Source: Tribonema minus (taxonomy: Eukaryota > Sar > Xanthophyceae > Tribonematales > Tribonemataceae). Taken from it: a stretch of DNA of 64,000 nt. The notes under the pieces are model-generated. The model was not told the origin of the DNA and made no database searches. It was given only the letters and a program-made list of their open reading frames with translations. The position numbers and the translations under genes were made by a program. The stretch is from contig JAFCMP010000092.1 in the NCBI GenBank assembly GCA_017506865.1, forward strand, positions 62,001 to 126,000, read 5' to 3'. Of the stretch, positions 34,701-48,100 are shown piece after piece. The first letter of the stretch is position 1, and each line of letters begins with the position of its first letter.

Positions 34701-35093
34701 CCATGCATAAGCCGTGGATGCCAGTCATGTTGCCGCCGGCATAACAGCATTGGGCTGCATTGGCTTGAAAGATCACGTCATCATCAACCTGGACACTCAA
34801 GAGTCTGACCCTCCCCTCTTGCACGATGGCCCCGCCAGCACCGGCATCAGCACTGTTGCCAACGAATGACGAGCCAGCCATGACAAGGCGGCGATCCGCT
34901 GTGCGGGCAAGAGAGACTGCGCCGCCAGTAGGTCCATGGTTGTCCACGAAGTTGCAGTTTGATATGTTGCCTGCAACAATTGCATCCACAAACATGGCCC
35001 CTCCAGTATCATAAGCTCTGTTGGATGAAAAATTGGTACTGTGCAGAGTCACTTCGGCCCCTCTGGCAAGATAGAGCCCAGCACCTTTCGCTC
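28747..35093 (-). CDS. Pmp/GCC-repeat multi-pass membrane protein, three exons visible
   Basis: Minus-strand exons 35093-34673, 32521-32178 and 30083-28747 join in phase (1/1, 2/2, 1/1) through acceptors with strong pyrimidine tracts and donors gtgcgt and gtgaga. Exon one has short beta-helix repeats (GGAMFVDA, GGAVSLAR, GGAIVQEG with FSSN, FVDN, FVGN), as in polymorphic-membrane-protein repeats. The second is Cys-rich (CCYA, CITCNSDLDC, GHWRES, YCADGYQGP). Its splice creates GYQGPYCAVCAEHY, the family pattern before the membrane part. The last exon has about seven hydrophobic spans and FLWAPYTAHAHYWECIECLHRL, seen in large protist families of this type. Likely a surface or plasma-membrane protein of unknown role. 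Upstream exons were not found, so the N-terminus is missing. Confidence 0.78.
33071..33145 (+). repeat. Poly-G tract followed by inverted TTAGGG/CCCTAA array
   Basis: Sixteen G residues lead into GGGTTAGGGTTTAGG, then TTATTAACCCTAACCCTAAC, so the telomere-type repeat turns round on itself. It lies in an AT-rich stretch within the intron between the first two visible exons of the membrane protein gene. Confidence 0.85.
33485..33625 (+). repeat. Dispersed repeat R4, copy a
   Basis: About 125 bases match the reverse complement of 38700-38840 at roughly 80 percent by eye, with shared GCTGCAGGCTTAAGAC-type, GCGGTCAGCGC and CACGCGCTGGAGAGCCAG segments. Both strands have open frames (RWRASAR; ALALQRVRCC), so the coding strand, if any, is undecided. 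Confidence 0.7.
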
Positions 35094-37760
35094 CTGGAAA
35101 AAAAAGGTGAAAAAAAGCATGGCATTGCAAAACAGGAGCAGCGGGTCAGGTTCCAAAATGCGGCATGAGCGGATCCCAGACCGAACAGCATCATGTTAAA
35201 ACGCAATCGTGTCGCAGGCTGTTACAGTAACAGTTGCCTGCTCACCACATGCCATTGTGTGTGCATTAGTGACCTGCAGTCACTATATAGCCCATCATGT
35301 TGTCAATCTTGCTGGCTGTAACAAAGTCCTGGTTGGTACTCATTCAATTGCATTGTACTTGTGTAGGGGCTGAACGTAGTATATACTACTATCATCATCT
35401 ATAGCTGCTCCGAGTCCGACAGCGCCTTCCATTGGCAAGCTCAGGCAAATGCTGACGCTGGCATGCATCTCACTATAGTCACACACTTGTGCATGCACAC
35501 GATGCACGTTGCAACGACTCTGTATGTTGTATTACGGCTGCATGCGCACACTCATAAGCACTTTCAAATGTATTCAGGCTGTGTGCACAAGGTCATGGAA
35601 GGGGACTGTGCACAGTCAAATTTCGATTGTTCGAACTACTCGGTAGTACCCAAGAGCATAGGCAACCCGGCCTCCCTTGGGCCTTTATAAATACAAGTCC
35701 ATACGTACCCAAGAGCCCACCAGTTTAACAGTCAACCCCATCCTCACATACAATTCACAAAGCCCATCCTCACATACAATTCACAAAGATGTTCATGCAC
35801 CACGCTTGGCTGCCAATGCCAGTGGGCTATGTTTGGGTGGACACACTGCTGGCAACTGAATGCAACGCACACAAAGTCCATGCAGCATCACCTGGTTCAA
35901 AGGTGAGTGCACTAAGTGTTCAACTTGGAGGAGTAAGGACACACTGTTAATAATATGTGCAATGTAATGAAACCAGAGTTTGACCTCACAGGGACCGCGT
36001 GTCAGCACTGCAGGACAGTCTGTGCATTCTGTGGCCAACATCATCAAGCCGTGAACGGGTCTCACCGAGAAAAACTTACTGTTCATCATGAGTCATGGGA
36101 CCGGCTGCCACGGCAGTGGGCATGCTGCTAGTAGTTGAACCATAGTGCTCGCAGGCCCGGCGCTGGCTCATTGGATGGTTGTTGGTAACATTTTGTGTTT
36201 TCATCATGCAACAATTTTCTGACCGTTTCTCTGTACCATGTGGATATTTTTTGGGGGGATTGATCACAATAAGGAATGCAGGAAAGACAACTTAAGTTAT
36301 GCAGGAGTACTTTTAAGAGGATATAAATAATATATGGACTTGTATTTAGTAACGGCCCAAGGTAGGCCGGGTGGTGGCCTATGCAACCGAAGAGTTTGCT
36401 TCAATGCGGCAGCAGCACAGTCTGCACTGAGCCCTAGGAGCTTGGATACCGGTGCTGCAACACAGGCCAGCATTTGCGCTCCACGTGTGTACGCCATGAT
36501 GCGATCCACCAACTCCCGCGCCAACGACATACTCAGCTCAATGAGGATCTCGCAAGAGGTACTTCTCACAGCATCACCGTGTGACTGTGGCACTTCAAGT
36601 TGATGCCTACTAGCCTCAGGACTGGCAGTGCGTCGCATCAGGTTCCAAGCTTCATACATATCAGTTAGTTACTGTACTGACAGTGTATGACTCGGAGTCC
36701 TTAATTGCTTGTGCACATGATGTGTATTCTGTACCGCTACTATTATGCTCCAGAAACGTAGACTCTGAGGTATTAGGATTAAAATCAGCCTGAGGGTTAT
36801 GGTTAGGGATTAGGGTTAGGGTAAGGCACACAAGCCAGCATGCATTGACGCCATTGTGTCTGCCATCTGGACATATCTGTCATTACAAATATCTTTCTGA
36901 CCCCTGCATTTCTGACCTCCATACATTACAGGATGGCAAAGCTACGCTGCCACTGGCAAGGGCGCTACTGGTGCACCTGACCATACTATTAGGCTAGTAG
37001 GTCATCCATCGCTGCAGCACATGTGGCTGGCACTAGTACCGTCTCGGTGGTGACCTCAGGGTTTGGCACAATACATCCAGATGCAGCTTGCAGCACCACA
37101 AAAGCACATGAACACTTTGCTTTGGCAACAGTTCCTGCTGCGCCGTGTGAGCTGCCAGTGTGGTACAGTGGCACCTATTAGTATGAGTATTCAATAAGTT
37201 AGGAAGCACATGGACTTAGTCTAGCAAAGGCCAGCGGATCCAGCATGAGCTGTGCATGCCTGACTGGTACTTCCTAATCCTGTTGTTGGAGTTTACTAGA
37301 ATCATCAGGTCTCCAGAACTACTCAAAATCTGTTGCCTGAGATCATCGTGGAGCATCACGTTGTCAGCTCATTCATTGAGCTGTGCACACCTGAATTGTC
37401 GAGAAATGCGGAAGACTTTATGGTTATGGAGCCAGAAGCATAGACAGCACCGTCCTCCACCGCCTTGCATCCTTTGACGACCACTGCAGTGAGAGCCATT
37501 TCTGACGTGAGATATGGTGCAGACACCGCACTTCCCTTGGTCGCTGCATAGTTTAACTTAAAGCTATTGTAACAGTATTACTGAATCAGACGGTCAACTA
37601 CTGTAACAGTAACTTAATACCTCTGAGTCACCTTCCAGTCGGACCAGGTGGCTCACTGGCAGGCGTGAACAGAGTCTCAGGCTGATAAGTTTCCAAACAG
37701 AGCACCATCATGATTTATAAATAAAGAGGTCGCAACTTTTCAATGAATATTTGCACAAAC
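35094..37760. other. Long stretch without a recognisable gene
   Basis: It holds AT-rich sequence, a CCCTAA-type run near 36800-36830, and a loosely repeated segment (36450-36520) resembling 50090-50180 (CAGCAT...GCTCCAC...ACGCCATGATGC). The first exons of the minus-strand membrane protein gene may lie here unseen. Confidence 0.5.
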
Positions 37761-37949
37761 TCAGAGTTTTTGGCAATTTTGGGCAAAAATTGGGACCAAA
37801 AACCAGGAACCAGCAAGGGGCACAGAAAGGGGAGGCGAGCGTGAGGCAGCCATTCACGTTCCGCTAGGCCGCACAAGGCCAAGCTTTTGTAGACACGGCA
37901 ACACCAGCCAGGTAGTCAGCACTGTCACGTAGTACCTGCTCAACTTAAT
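37761..37949 (+). repeat. Dispersed repeat R2, copy a
   Basis: About 190 bases are shared in the same orientation with 51017-51214, including AAACCAGGAACCA, GGAGGCGAGCGTG, CTAGGCCGCACAAGGCCAAG and GACACGGCAACACCAGCCAG. By eye the copies are about 85 percent alike. Confidence 0.85.
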
Positions 37950-38699
37950 CATATATCATGTATAAATGTGCAGACTCGGGGCACATTGTCAATTTACCAA
38001 GCCTTAGGGCAATTATATATACATCAGCCTGAGGGCATTTAACCCCATTGGCAAGTTGTACTTGCAAGAATGCCTGCCAGGGTACATAATCCATAGTCTG
38101 CAACGACAATTGCTGCAGCAGCTGCAGGCCGGGCGGTTTGAACTGCAAAAACGGCACTTGAATTCCAATTGGGACAATGGGATCCAGCAATCAAACATTT
38201 TGGCGAAGTCTCAGGCTGGTTGAACCCTCAGACTGCCAGTACGTGCGGCTACATGTGGACATGATGCTCAGGTTGAAACTTTGAAGGTGAAGGCATGCAG
38301 CAGTGTTGAATTTCGTTGAAAATGCATGTAGGCACATGAGCACTTTTCAAGCTTCAACATGGAGTTGCAGTTCCGAGTCACAGTTGAGGTCGATGAAAGT
38401 CCAAGTTCAACATAGGATATCTCTAGGGTGATAACTGTTGCTATTCGGTATTGTTGCTCGACCATTTGTTAGTTATTCGTTAGCTATTCGTTATTTAACA
38501 CATACATCATATCCGTTCGGAGACCCTTCAGGGCGCGAACCTTCTTAAGTATTTCAGCGCGCGTGCGATTCTCCACACTACCGATGCACTTGGATGATGC
38601 GACGCTTGCTGATATTTGCGGGCGGGTATGCGTACGTTCGTATCGCTGCAACCGTTCGCCGATCAGCGCGCTGGGGTCTACTTGCCGCTCCACACGGGA

Positions 38700-38840
38700 A
38701 CACCAAAGGAGTCTGGCACTGGCTCTCCAGCGCGTGAGGTGTTGCTTCACAGGCGGCGCTGACCGCATGCAGCGGTTTGGCACTTGGCACGTATAGTACT
38801 GCAGTCTCAAGCCTGCGGCCATGCTACGCTGCAGGCGCTT
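38700..38840 (-). repeat. Dispersed repeat R4, copy b (inverted)
   Basis: Inverted partner of 33485-33625. A 137-codon frame runs through it on the minus strand (38484-38897), with RWRASARLLW shared with copy a. No known family was recognised. Confidence 0.65.
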
Positions 38841-40096
38841 TCTCAAGTCCACTTTTGTTGTCTGGAAAAATGTGAAGTTGTGCGTAACGGCTTGCAAGCT
38901 GCGTTGCCCAGATGTGGTGCGATGTTACAGACGATTAGCATCGTTCAGCGGCAAGGCGCATTTCATGCCTGCAGCATGTACGCATTCTTATGATCACAGG
39001 TTCAATGCAGGAAAGCAGCAATCATGCTGAGGTGATGCACGCTCACAAGATGGTTCTGTACCCCGCTTTAAGGGCAACTTACACTTTACTTGCCACACGC
39101 TTAAAGGTCCCTTACCCCTACCTCTGGAGGTATGAGCGAGGGCCTTCCTTGCAATTATTGTTGTTGCTGATTCTACCAGTACTGCCTACCATCCTGGGAT
39201 GAGCCTGAGGTTGCCCTTGAGAGGAGCTACTAGTAGTACTGGTAGCTACTAGTACTTTCCCCTCTTGGACTTGCGAGTATCGCAGTTACACTGTTACGAG
39301 TTGCTACTGTAACAGCTCTAAAGCAGTTGCTACAGTGCTAAGCTTTGCATACACTCAGCCAGACCTTGAACTGGGGGGTGCAATGGGCTGGTCGACGGAA
39401 TGCAATGCAAGGCGCACAGAATCGATGCTGTAACAGTTGAGCACTGTAGAGCATCAGCACACAAGTGCAACAGGCAGCTGAAACACTGACAGTTGTGGTG
39501 GGGGAAGAACCATCCTTACGGAAAAAATGCATGGCTCAAGATCCTGGACGCTATCTCAAGATGCTGATTCCTGGATATCTTAAGATCCTGGGTGCAGGAA
39601 AACATATAATGCTACAATATCAATTTCTAGGCGTGCCTTAGTCTATTCAACCCTTATTTTCACAATAAGCAGAAGCCCATTTGGATGGTTCACACCTGTG
39701 GGTCCCATCTTGAACTCATCTGTAACCCCTTGTATTCAATTAAAAGGTAACCGTAGACAGGCGACTTCTATCCATGCTCCGAGGCTCATGCCTGCCAGAG
39801 CTCTAGGGCTGGCATTCATGTCATGACATGTCACGATTGTTAGTGTGTGCAGACTCGGAAGCACACGCCGCACTGACCGAGATACTACTGATAGTATTGG
39901 AGTGAAAGTACAAGTGCCATATGCGCAAGACGATGATAGCATGCGCCAATTGCTGCTTACAGTTACTAGTAGCATACATTTTCAGCCTGGGTTGATTCCA
40001 CTGTCAGACCCATGTTGAATTTTGTTGATTGATTTTTGCCAGCAATGACATTAGGATTAAAGTTACATATCGAATCAGAAAACAACGCGTTGCTTC

Positions 40097-40745
40097 GTTA
40101 GTTATTCGGTATTCGTTATACAACAAATAACTAACGACGCCCCTGAAAGCGATTCGTTGTTTTCGCATTTTTTAGAAATGCCCCTGCAGCTCGTTGTCGA
40201 GCTGTCACGCAGTGTAAACAGCGAACCCTGCACGCATGATGTTGCGCTGATGTGCCAGCAAGAGTAACACCAGCACAGCAGCACATCTCTATCACCAAAC
40301 GGGTTTGTGTTTGCCGGCCTGCCAAAAAGCACGCACTGCAGATAGCCGCGCACGAAGGCACTCGCCGAGTGCTTGCTTCATGCTAGTTGGCAGCAACACA
40401 CGCCCAAGCCTACATGGCATTGATCTTCAGACTTCCGACCACCGGCTTGTAGCCTTTGCTGTCACGCACTATAAAGAATGAACTTCAACAGTTGTGAAAC
40501 CTCAAGTAGGGTTAGGGTTGGGGGGGAAAGGGCGTTTAAAACCGTGACCTGCACCTGTGAGAAATGCCATGCTATGATTTTACAGGCTATATAATTGCTG
40601 AAGACAATGTAAGTGCAGCCACAATACATGAAAGTCCGGCAGAAAGCAGAGCTCTATCACACTTGACCCATTTTTAGGGTGGCGGTGAGCACTAACGATA
40701 AAATAACAAATATATGTATAATAACAAATAACTAACAAATAACTA
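40097..40745. repeat. TTAGTTATTCGT-type AT-rich inverted-repeat pair
   Basis: At 40097-40137 CGTTAGTTATT pairs with AATAACTAACG. An inverted relative (AATAACTAACAAATAACTAATGAA) lies at 40718-40748, and another cluster with the same words is near 38442-38505. This may be a degenerate MITE, but no target duplication was found. Confidence 0.4.
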
Positions 40746-42116
40746 ATGAATGGTCCAGCAGGCATAACGAACAACTAACTATTGCAATAGTTGCGCAACT
40801 CTAATTTAAAATTTCAGGTCTTTGCAATTGCAATGGCTGGAGGATTCAATTTGCTAATGGGCCTGAAGTTAGTGCAGGCTGGTTACACTAAGCCAAGGTT
40901 CAATAAACTACGCTCAAGCAATTCAAGCACTGCAGGTGACTTTCTTCTCATATGCAGTCTGAGACTACCAAGCGAGTAGCACATGTACTTGTTGACTTGC
41001 ATTTGTAAAGGCCACAAGCCTTAGGGACTCCTGAGGCAGAGGCCAGGTATTTTATGCAACCGTGAAGTTCGCTCCTACGCAGCACAGCTGAGCCTAGTCT
41101 GCACTGCGCACATCTGTACATGAGACTCAATGCAACATACCAGAATATGATGCAAGCCCCAATCATCAAGCCAATACGACACTGTTGGCCACCAGCCTCA
41201 GGTTATAATTGAATTGAAACGCGACAACTTTAAAAAGTTGTTGTTGCCACGTCTTTGAGGCAGCTGCAACGCTTGTAACCAAGTGACTCTGCAGCGGCAG
41301 CATCGCATTATATATATCAGAAATTCTGCGTTAATCACTGTCATTGCACTATTCTGACTGTCCTGCAGCGCCGCTGCTACCTTGTTGAAAAGAGAGCTGA
41401 GCACGAAGTCTTGTTAGTTTATGCATATATCATGGGTGTGCTGCAGGTGCCATCGTGTGACATTGGCACTGTAACATGCGCTGTGTCCTCGGCAAACTCA
41501 TAATCTGATGCAGCATGTTCATCGAAGTTCACCAATATTGAATCAGCCCACACTTAGGTAATCACAACGGTTTTGTATGGAAATATGATGATGCCCTGAA
41601 AGTCGTTAAGCCTTCAAGTGGTTGTTATGTCAGGATTTCAGATTTCAATTGTATCGCTGACTTTGGAACAGCTGCAGTTTCATGATGTATGCGAATTGCA
41701 TGCACTGCATATTGTGTGTGGGCACGTTGCTGCTCCAGCAGTGCCCAGTGGGGCCGTGCATCTGGTCGTCGAGTGGCCTGCAGTGACAATAGTATCAACT
41801 TGAAGTGCGACAGCTTCCGTATTTGTAAGTCTTGAGAATTCTCAAGAGTCGAAGACTTTTAGCCCGCTTTGTCAACCTAAATGACAGCGCATAATATCAT
41901 GAGCCAGCAGCTGTGACAGTCACGGTGGTATGACAATTTTGATTGTGCTTGGCTCTCAGCATCATATGCCCTTTGCATCTAGGTGAAAACTACCACTCAT
42001 AGATGCCATCAGTGATCAGTGGCAATTGTGTCATCTTGAGTACTGCAATTCAAATTTTCAGCTGGAAGCATCATGTTATGGTACCGTAACCATCATTGCC
42101 GTCGACGTCCCCGCAG

Positions 42117-45100
42117 GTGTATGCTCAGACCCCAAGCTGTGCTGCAGCAAATATGGCTATTGCGGCAGCACGGCGGATTACTGTGCGGTAGTGGTGATTC
42201 CTAATGCCACTTGTGGCAATGGCAACAGGGGCAACAGAATTTGCTTCGACTCCACACACTGTTGCAGCCAATATGGCTATTGTGACTCAGGACCTGATTA
42301 CTGCACATCCGGCACTTGTGGTAAGTGACACAACTTTGAGCATCTGTCAATTTGTGCCTGCACGCACTCTATGTTCAGTCTGACCCATTGGCATCTCAGA
42401 GGAATTACTTTGTCTTAGATTGGCGGGTACGGCACGATCCGTCTCACCCATGATGATCTCCATTGTGGCTTCAAGTTAGATTGACGGGCACTACATCACC
42501 TGAAGAATTCAAGTTGGTCATGCCTGAGTCTGCTGGCGTGGGGATAGCTTACAACTTTCAGCTTGCCTACGGTAAGCCGGTTAATAACTTATAGAATGGC
42601 CAGCATTCTGAAGCTGCTGAAGATATTGGTTGTAGACTTACTAGTAGTCTACTAGCAGTATGATTGCCGTAAACATTTCACAGTTGGGACGAGACAAGTA
42701 ATTTACTCGTTACTGTACTCGTAGAAGCACTCGTACGCAAATACTCGTACTGTACGAGTACTCATACATGATTTCGAAGGCCGTACTCGAGTACAGGACA
42801 AGTACTCGTACATGATTTCGGAGGCCGTACTCGTACAGGACGAGTACTCGTACATCATTTCGGAGGCCGTACTCGTACAGGACGAGTACTCGTACATAAA
42901 TGCCGCTACCGTACGAGTAATGTCTCGTACTCGTCCATGTACGAGTACCACGAGTGCTTGTACGAGTACCACGACCGCCGTGGCGTGGAGCAGTTCTGGC
43001 TAGCTATGCAGCTCCCGAGGGGCGGCTCTGTGTGTGTCAATGGTTCGGAACTTCGTTGAACATGAGCGGGTCGGGCGGAGGTGGATAACCAGTGCTAGAC
43101 TCACCTCCAAAGGACTACAGTAGGATTACTAGGGCGCACACATGTTGGGCAAATGCGAGAATGAGAAAAGCCGCGCGCAATTGAGGCACCAGCTGAGCAT
43201 GACGACGTCTGTAGGTCTGTGCATGGCGACAGCACGCTGACGTGATCTATCAACAACCTCCAAGGGAGTCAAGAGCATGAACGCCACTACACGGTGCCCA
43301 CGCGGATCGCCACGGCCGCTGCGGCAGAACCCGCAAAACCTTTCGCATGAATCAAATGAAGAGACATTTACTCGTCGAAACACTCGTACTCGTACTCGTA
43401 GAACACTCGTATAGAGATACTCGTACTGTACGAGTACTCGTACATGATTTCGGAGGCAGTACTCGTGCAGTACGAGTACTCGTACATGGATCCTGGGGCG
43501 GTACTCGTACAGGACGAGTCCTCGTACATGATCTCGGAGGCTATACTCGTACAGGACGAGTACTCGTACATCATTTCGGAGGCAGTACAGGACAAGTACT
43601 CGTACACGATTGTCATACTAGTACTCGTACAGTACTCGTACTCGTTTACTCTGCTCGTCCCAAGTGTGAAACATTTACAATCACACTGAAGCCTCTCCCA
43701 GCGAAGGTTTTACAGGCCCTGAGTCGCGCCTGCAGTGCCAGTGATACGTTCGACTCTTAACCTACAGAGTTTTTGTATGGCACCTTGAAGGTGTGCTCCT
43801 TCTGAGGTGCTTGTAGTTACTGTAATACAAGCTGGTGACTCACCTTGCCTGTCAGTGAGTGGCGCTTTGCAAACAGCAGTCTAAGACTTGCATCTTAGAT
43901 GGAACTACTGTAACAGTGGAACCAATTAGTACATACTTCGAAGTACTTCAAGTTAAATGCCATTCTTCTGGGCTTTTTCGCGCCCTGAGCGAGAATTAAT
44001 AAAAAGTACATACTTTTAGCCTGAGGGGGACGGGGGTTGATATGGAATTGGTTTTGAGTCTCAGAGTTGCAACCACAAGAACAAGAATCCCACATTGAAT
44101 AGCATAATTAGATACTTTTTCAGCTTCCTTCAAGTTTAGTTCAGATTGGCGTTGGCAGTTTCAAAAAAGCACAAATCGCTTAGAACCGCCATCAAGTCGA
44201 ATTTTGGCAATCGTGACTGGCTATTATCGCCTGAACGATCTGCCTGTGAATATTGATAATTATTGCCCCTGGGCCGACGCGAAGCAACCTGAGGCTTGAG
44301 AATGTGCGGAGAGACCACACATGAGCATTTGCCAGCAGCACCATGCGTCTTTTTGAGCTGTTGTCAGCATCATGCAACCCTGTTTTGGAATCCAATTCAT
44401 GTTCACCGTACTTTTCACGAAATTCAGGTCGTGCCGCAAGCCCCGGGGCCCATGTGTCCTGCATTTATTGATGGTGGTCTTGTGACGTGCAAACTCATCC
44501 GTGCTGAGTTGTGCCAAGCCCTAGCCCTGACCCCAGCAGCTTCAAGTTATACCACAGAACTTTGAGCCGCTGCAGCAGCTTCACTTTTGTCTTTTGAAGT
44601 TGTATATCATGCCTGGACCGAAGTTCGAAACTGCGCGCCTGATGTGGCACCTGGCGGTGCGTTCTCATCATGCTTTCGCCGCAGGCAATGGCAATGTGGG
44701 GGACGGGGTATGTCCCTCTGGGGGTTGCTGTGGTGGCAATGGTGTCTTTAAAGGATATTGTGGCGTCACAGCAGATTACTGCCGTGACAATAATGGCAAT
44801 GGTATCGCGTCCAACATACCTTGTGGCAACGGCATCATCGGAAGCGGGCTATGCCCGGGCGGGCTCTGCTGCTCCGAGTATGGCTACTGTGGCACTGGTC
44901 CTGAGTACTGCCCAACACACAGCAAAAGCAAGTGTGCCAAGTGCTGCGGCTCTAACTCGGTGAGTGCTGAAATGTCCCATCTGTGCAAACGTTGCAATAG
45001 AGCTTGCATTGGCAACTTGAAGTATCCAACGTGAACAATTGTAGTGTCACTGTGGCTTTCTTCATTGACAAGTTTTAGTACAGCCTTCCTGGTTCCATCT

Positions 45101-48100
45101 CAGTGGCGCTGGTGGCCAGACAGACCGACTGCAGTGCGTCAGTGCCCAAGCTGCTTGACGTTGCGCTGCAGCTGGGTGCAACGCAAAATCAGCTGCTGCC
45201 TACTAGGCTAGATCCCCAGCTTTGGCGGCGAATTACTCTGCACGTGCGTGTATATTATCTGGGTAGGACATTCTCTACATGCAGTATGACATCGGGCCGT
45301 CGTACAGCATTCCCAGAATGTTTACTGACATGATCTGCGCACACTATGTTCAACAAGTTGGAAGCGCCCTTTGACGTCAACCACCACAGTGACTGTATTG
45401 CCCTCGTCAGCTTGAAGCAGTTGGTGAATATCATTTGCCCCACCATTCCAATATGAAACAGTGGATTATAATGTGATACCCGCGGCATGCTCACGGTGGC
45501 ACAAGCAAAACGTGGACTACGCAGTACTGCTGTCTGATGCAAGTTGTATATATCAGCATCAGGACACGTAAATGGCTGTGGCGGCGCACACACTTGGTCG
45601 AGTGTGCCGCTGTGGGGTCCTAGGCTGGCTGTACAGTCGAACTATGGTCAAACGCTGCTACTAATGAGATGAAGCCTGGTTTGTTATGTGCTGTTAACAG
45701 CCTGAGGATCAAGCCTTGTCTGCCATGCGTGTGCGGTACAGACAAATATTTTGTCCAAAAATGCAGCAAGAGCATCGGCCTATTGCGCACATGACAGGGT
45801 CTCATACATGATGTTCCGGTTTTAGGTTGCGAGCGTGGTTGACCAATCGTCGTCAGGCCTGGCCAAATTCTTAAGCCGGCAGTGCTTTTGCATGCACCAA
45901 CTCGGATCTGCTTACACATGCGTGTGTGCAATATCTTGCCAGTGCCTACTGTTGGTTATCGGGTCATAGTTTGCCTTCCTCAGCTTTCTACCGACAACTT
46001 GCTACCGACAAAAAGCCAACAATTCTTGAAGTCTACTCTCTCTGGCCATGGGCAATGGCGCAAGCGCGCCAGTTGATAATCTTGGTTGCGTCACCATCCA
46101 GGCCTACACTGAGATGATATCATATCGCTGCCTGGTTTGCCCGATTAGGGGTACAGACTTGCAAAAGTTGCAATGATTCTCATGTTGTGGCTACTAATAC
46201 GTACAAGTAGTGCTATAGTACGTACTAGAAGTAGTACGCCCCATGCAGTGGTAGAGATCTACTCTTCAAAGAGCCCAGGAACAGTCACGAGCAACCATTT
46301 GAGTAACTGCCCCAGGACCTTCAAGCAATACCAATTTGAAACAGCACCACGTGAAACACATCGAGGCGTGTTTTAACCACTACCGTGTACCACGAAGATG
46401 TTGTTCACAACGAAGAACCAAACTATAGCCACAGCGTCAAGTTTGAGGCGCCAGCCATGGCGCACAGTTATCAATGAGTTTGATGCATCATATCAGCAGC
46501 CATGGACACATACCAGCAACCAGATGCTGGTACACCGGCCAGCATTCCTGCTCCCCACATGCATGCACATTGAATGAGGGTTGCACTACAAACATCTCTT
46601 GTCAGCTTCTTGCCCCCAGGACACAGTGGCACTTCTTTGCGCAAATGTGACTAAACCTGAGTGCAAGAGCGTGTCCGTTACGCTCATGGCCATAAACTGG
46701 CAAGAAGGCCGTCAGTGACTATGGGCAAGTTTGTGTGGCGATCTGACACGACCGTTCACTGAAGCTACTGATTCTCATACGCGCTACAGGTTTTGTGCGA
46801 CGCAAACTGCGACCTCAAAAAATCAAGAGACAGATGCACCCTGTCCTGGGAGCAGGTACGTACCCATACTGAAACAGCGATGTATGTAGTGTCATTCTAG
46901 GTTATGGAGATCCCCTCTACTAACGTACACTGACATGAAGTTGGTGCTGATCGTAACGCACATGAGAAAACAAGAAAAGCAATGATGACCATCCTGAAAG
47001 CAGAGCGTTACCAGCCGCATTATTTTTATGATACTACCTACTAGTAAACCACTGGTAATTGCTTGCTTAATCATGGTTGAACAGGTACCGCAGTGCAGTG
47101 TGATTCATGTTTGCATCATGATGGTAAGTGCAATTACCCACCAGGAAAGGGATTTACATACGCTGCGATTCGCGGCGGATCCGCTCCGCCCATCCGCGAC
47201 ACTGAAACCTAAAAAGCAACCGAGCACTTATGCTATAGTGAGGTCAGTCAATACACCCAAACTGTTGAAGTTAGATTATAATAGGTTGTTGGCCTCACTC
47301 AGATGCACCAGAAGGGTTCTTGGTTGTTGAAGATGAGATGGATGGAGCCGTGCTATTGCACGAGCAGTGTTGTGATAGTTGAAGTTAACATAAAGTTGAA
47401 GTTGATATATCACCGTTGAAGTACAATATGACATCAGGATCATTATCAACTTCAACAAGTGTAACAGCATGCCATAACCGAACTTCAATACCAGTTCTGC
47501 CCTGGAGACTTTACTACTGGACAAGGGGTCTCGGTTGCTTCTTGGCCTTCAGGGTCGCGGATGAGCGGAGCGGATCCGCGGCAGTTCAAAGTTACGCTTC
47601 AACTTGCGGTTTGCATCATGATGGCAATATACTGCGCTCGTTGTGTGCACAAAAGCATACGGACTGTACACCATCAGCGTATACAATGGCATGGCAAGAA
47701 ACAAATGACCCATGCTCACAAACTTTGAACAATCATGATGCTCATGCCATGGCATGATGAAAGCTCATGAAACCAGTGCTGTAGCCTGCCAGTGGCACTC
47801 CTTAGGCTGGATCAGACTCTGATGCTCACCTCTTAGAGACTAACTTGAAGTTGTCAATGACAGATCTGGCAAGACAAGTTTGTGAGACTGATGGTTGCAC
47901 ATATGCTGTTGTTATCATAAGTTTAGTCATTCGCAGGCTGGCTAAATGACAGCCTGGTCGATCTAGAAACCTTTCTGAGGCACAGTGCAATATCTTCAGA
48001 TTCTGAGAAAATGACGACAGTCAGTGACACCCTGAATCCCAAGAGGTGGTTTGCCTACTTAGGTCAGCTCTTGCTGGCATAGCCAAGTGCCAAGGCTACA

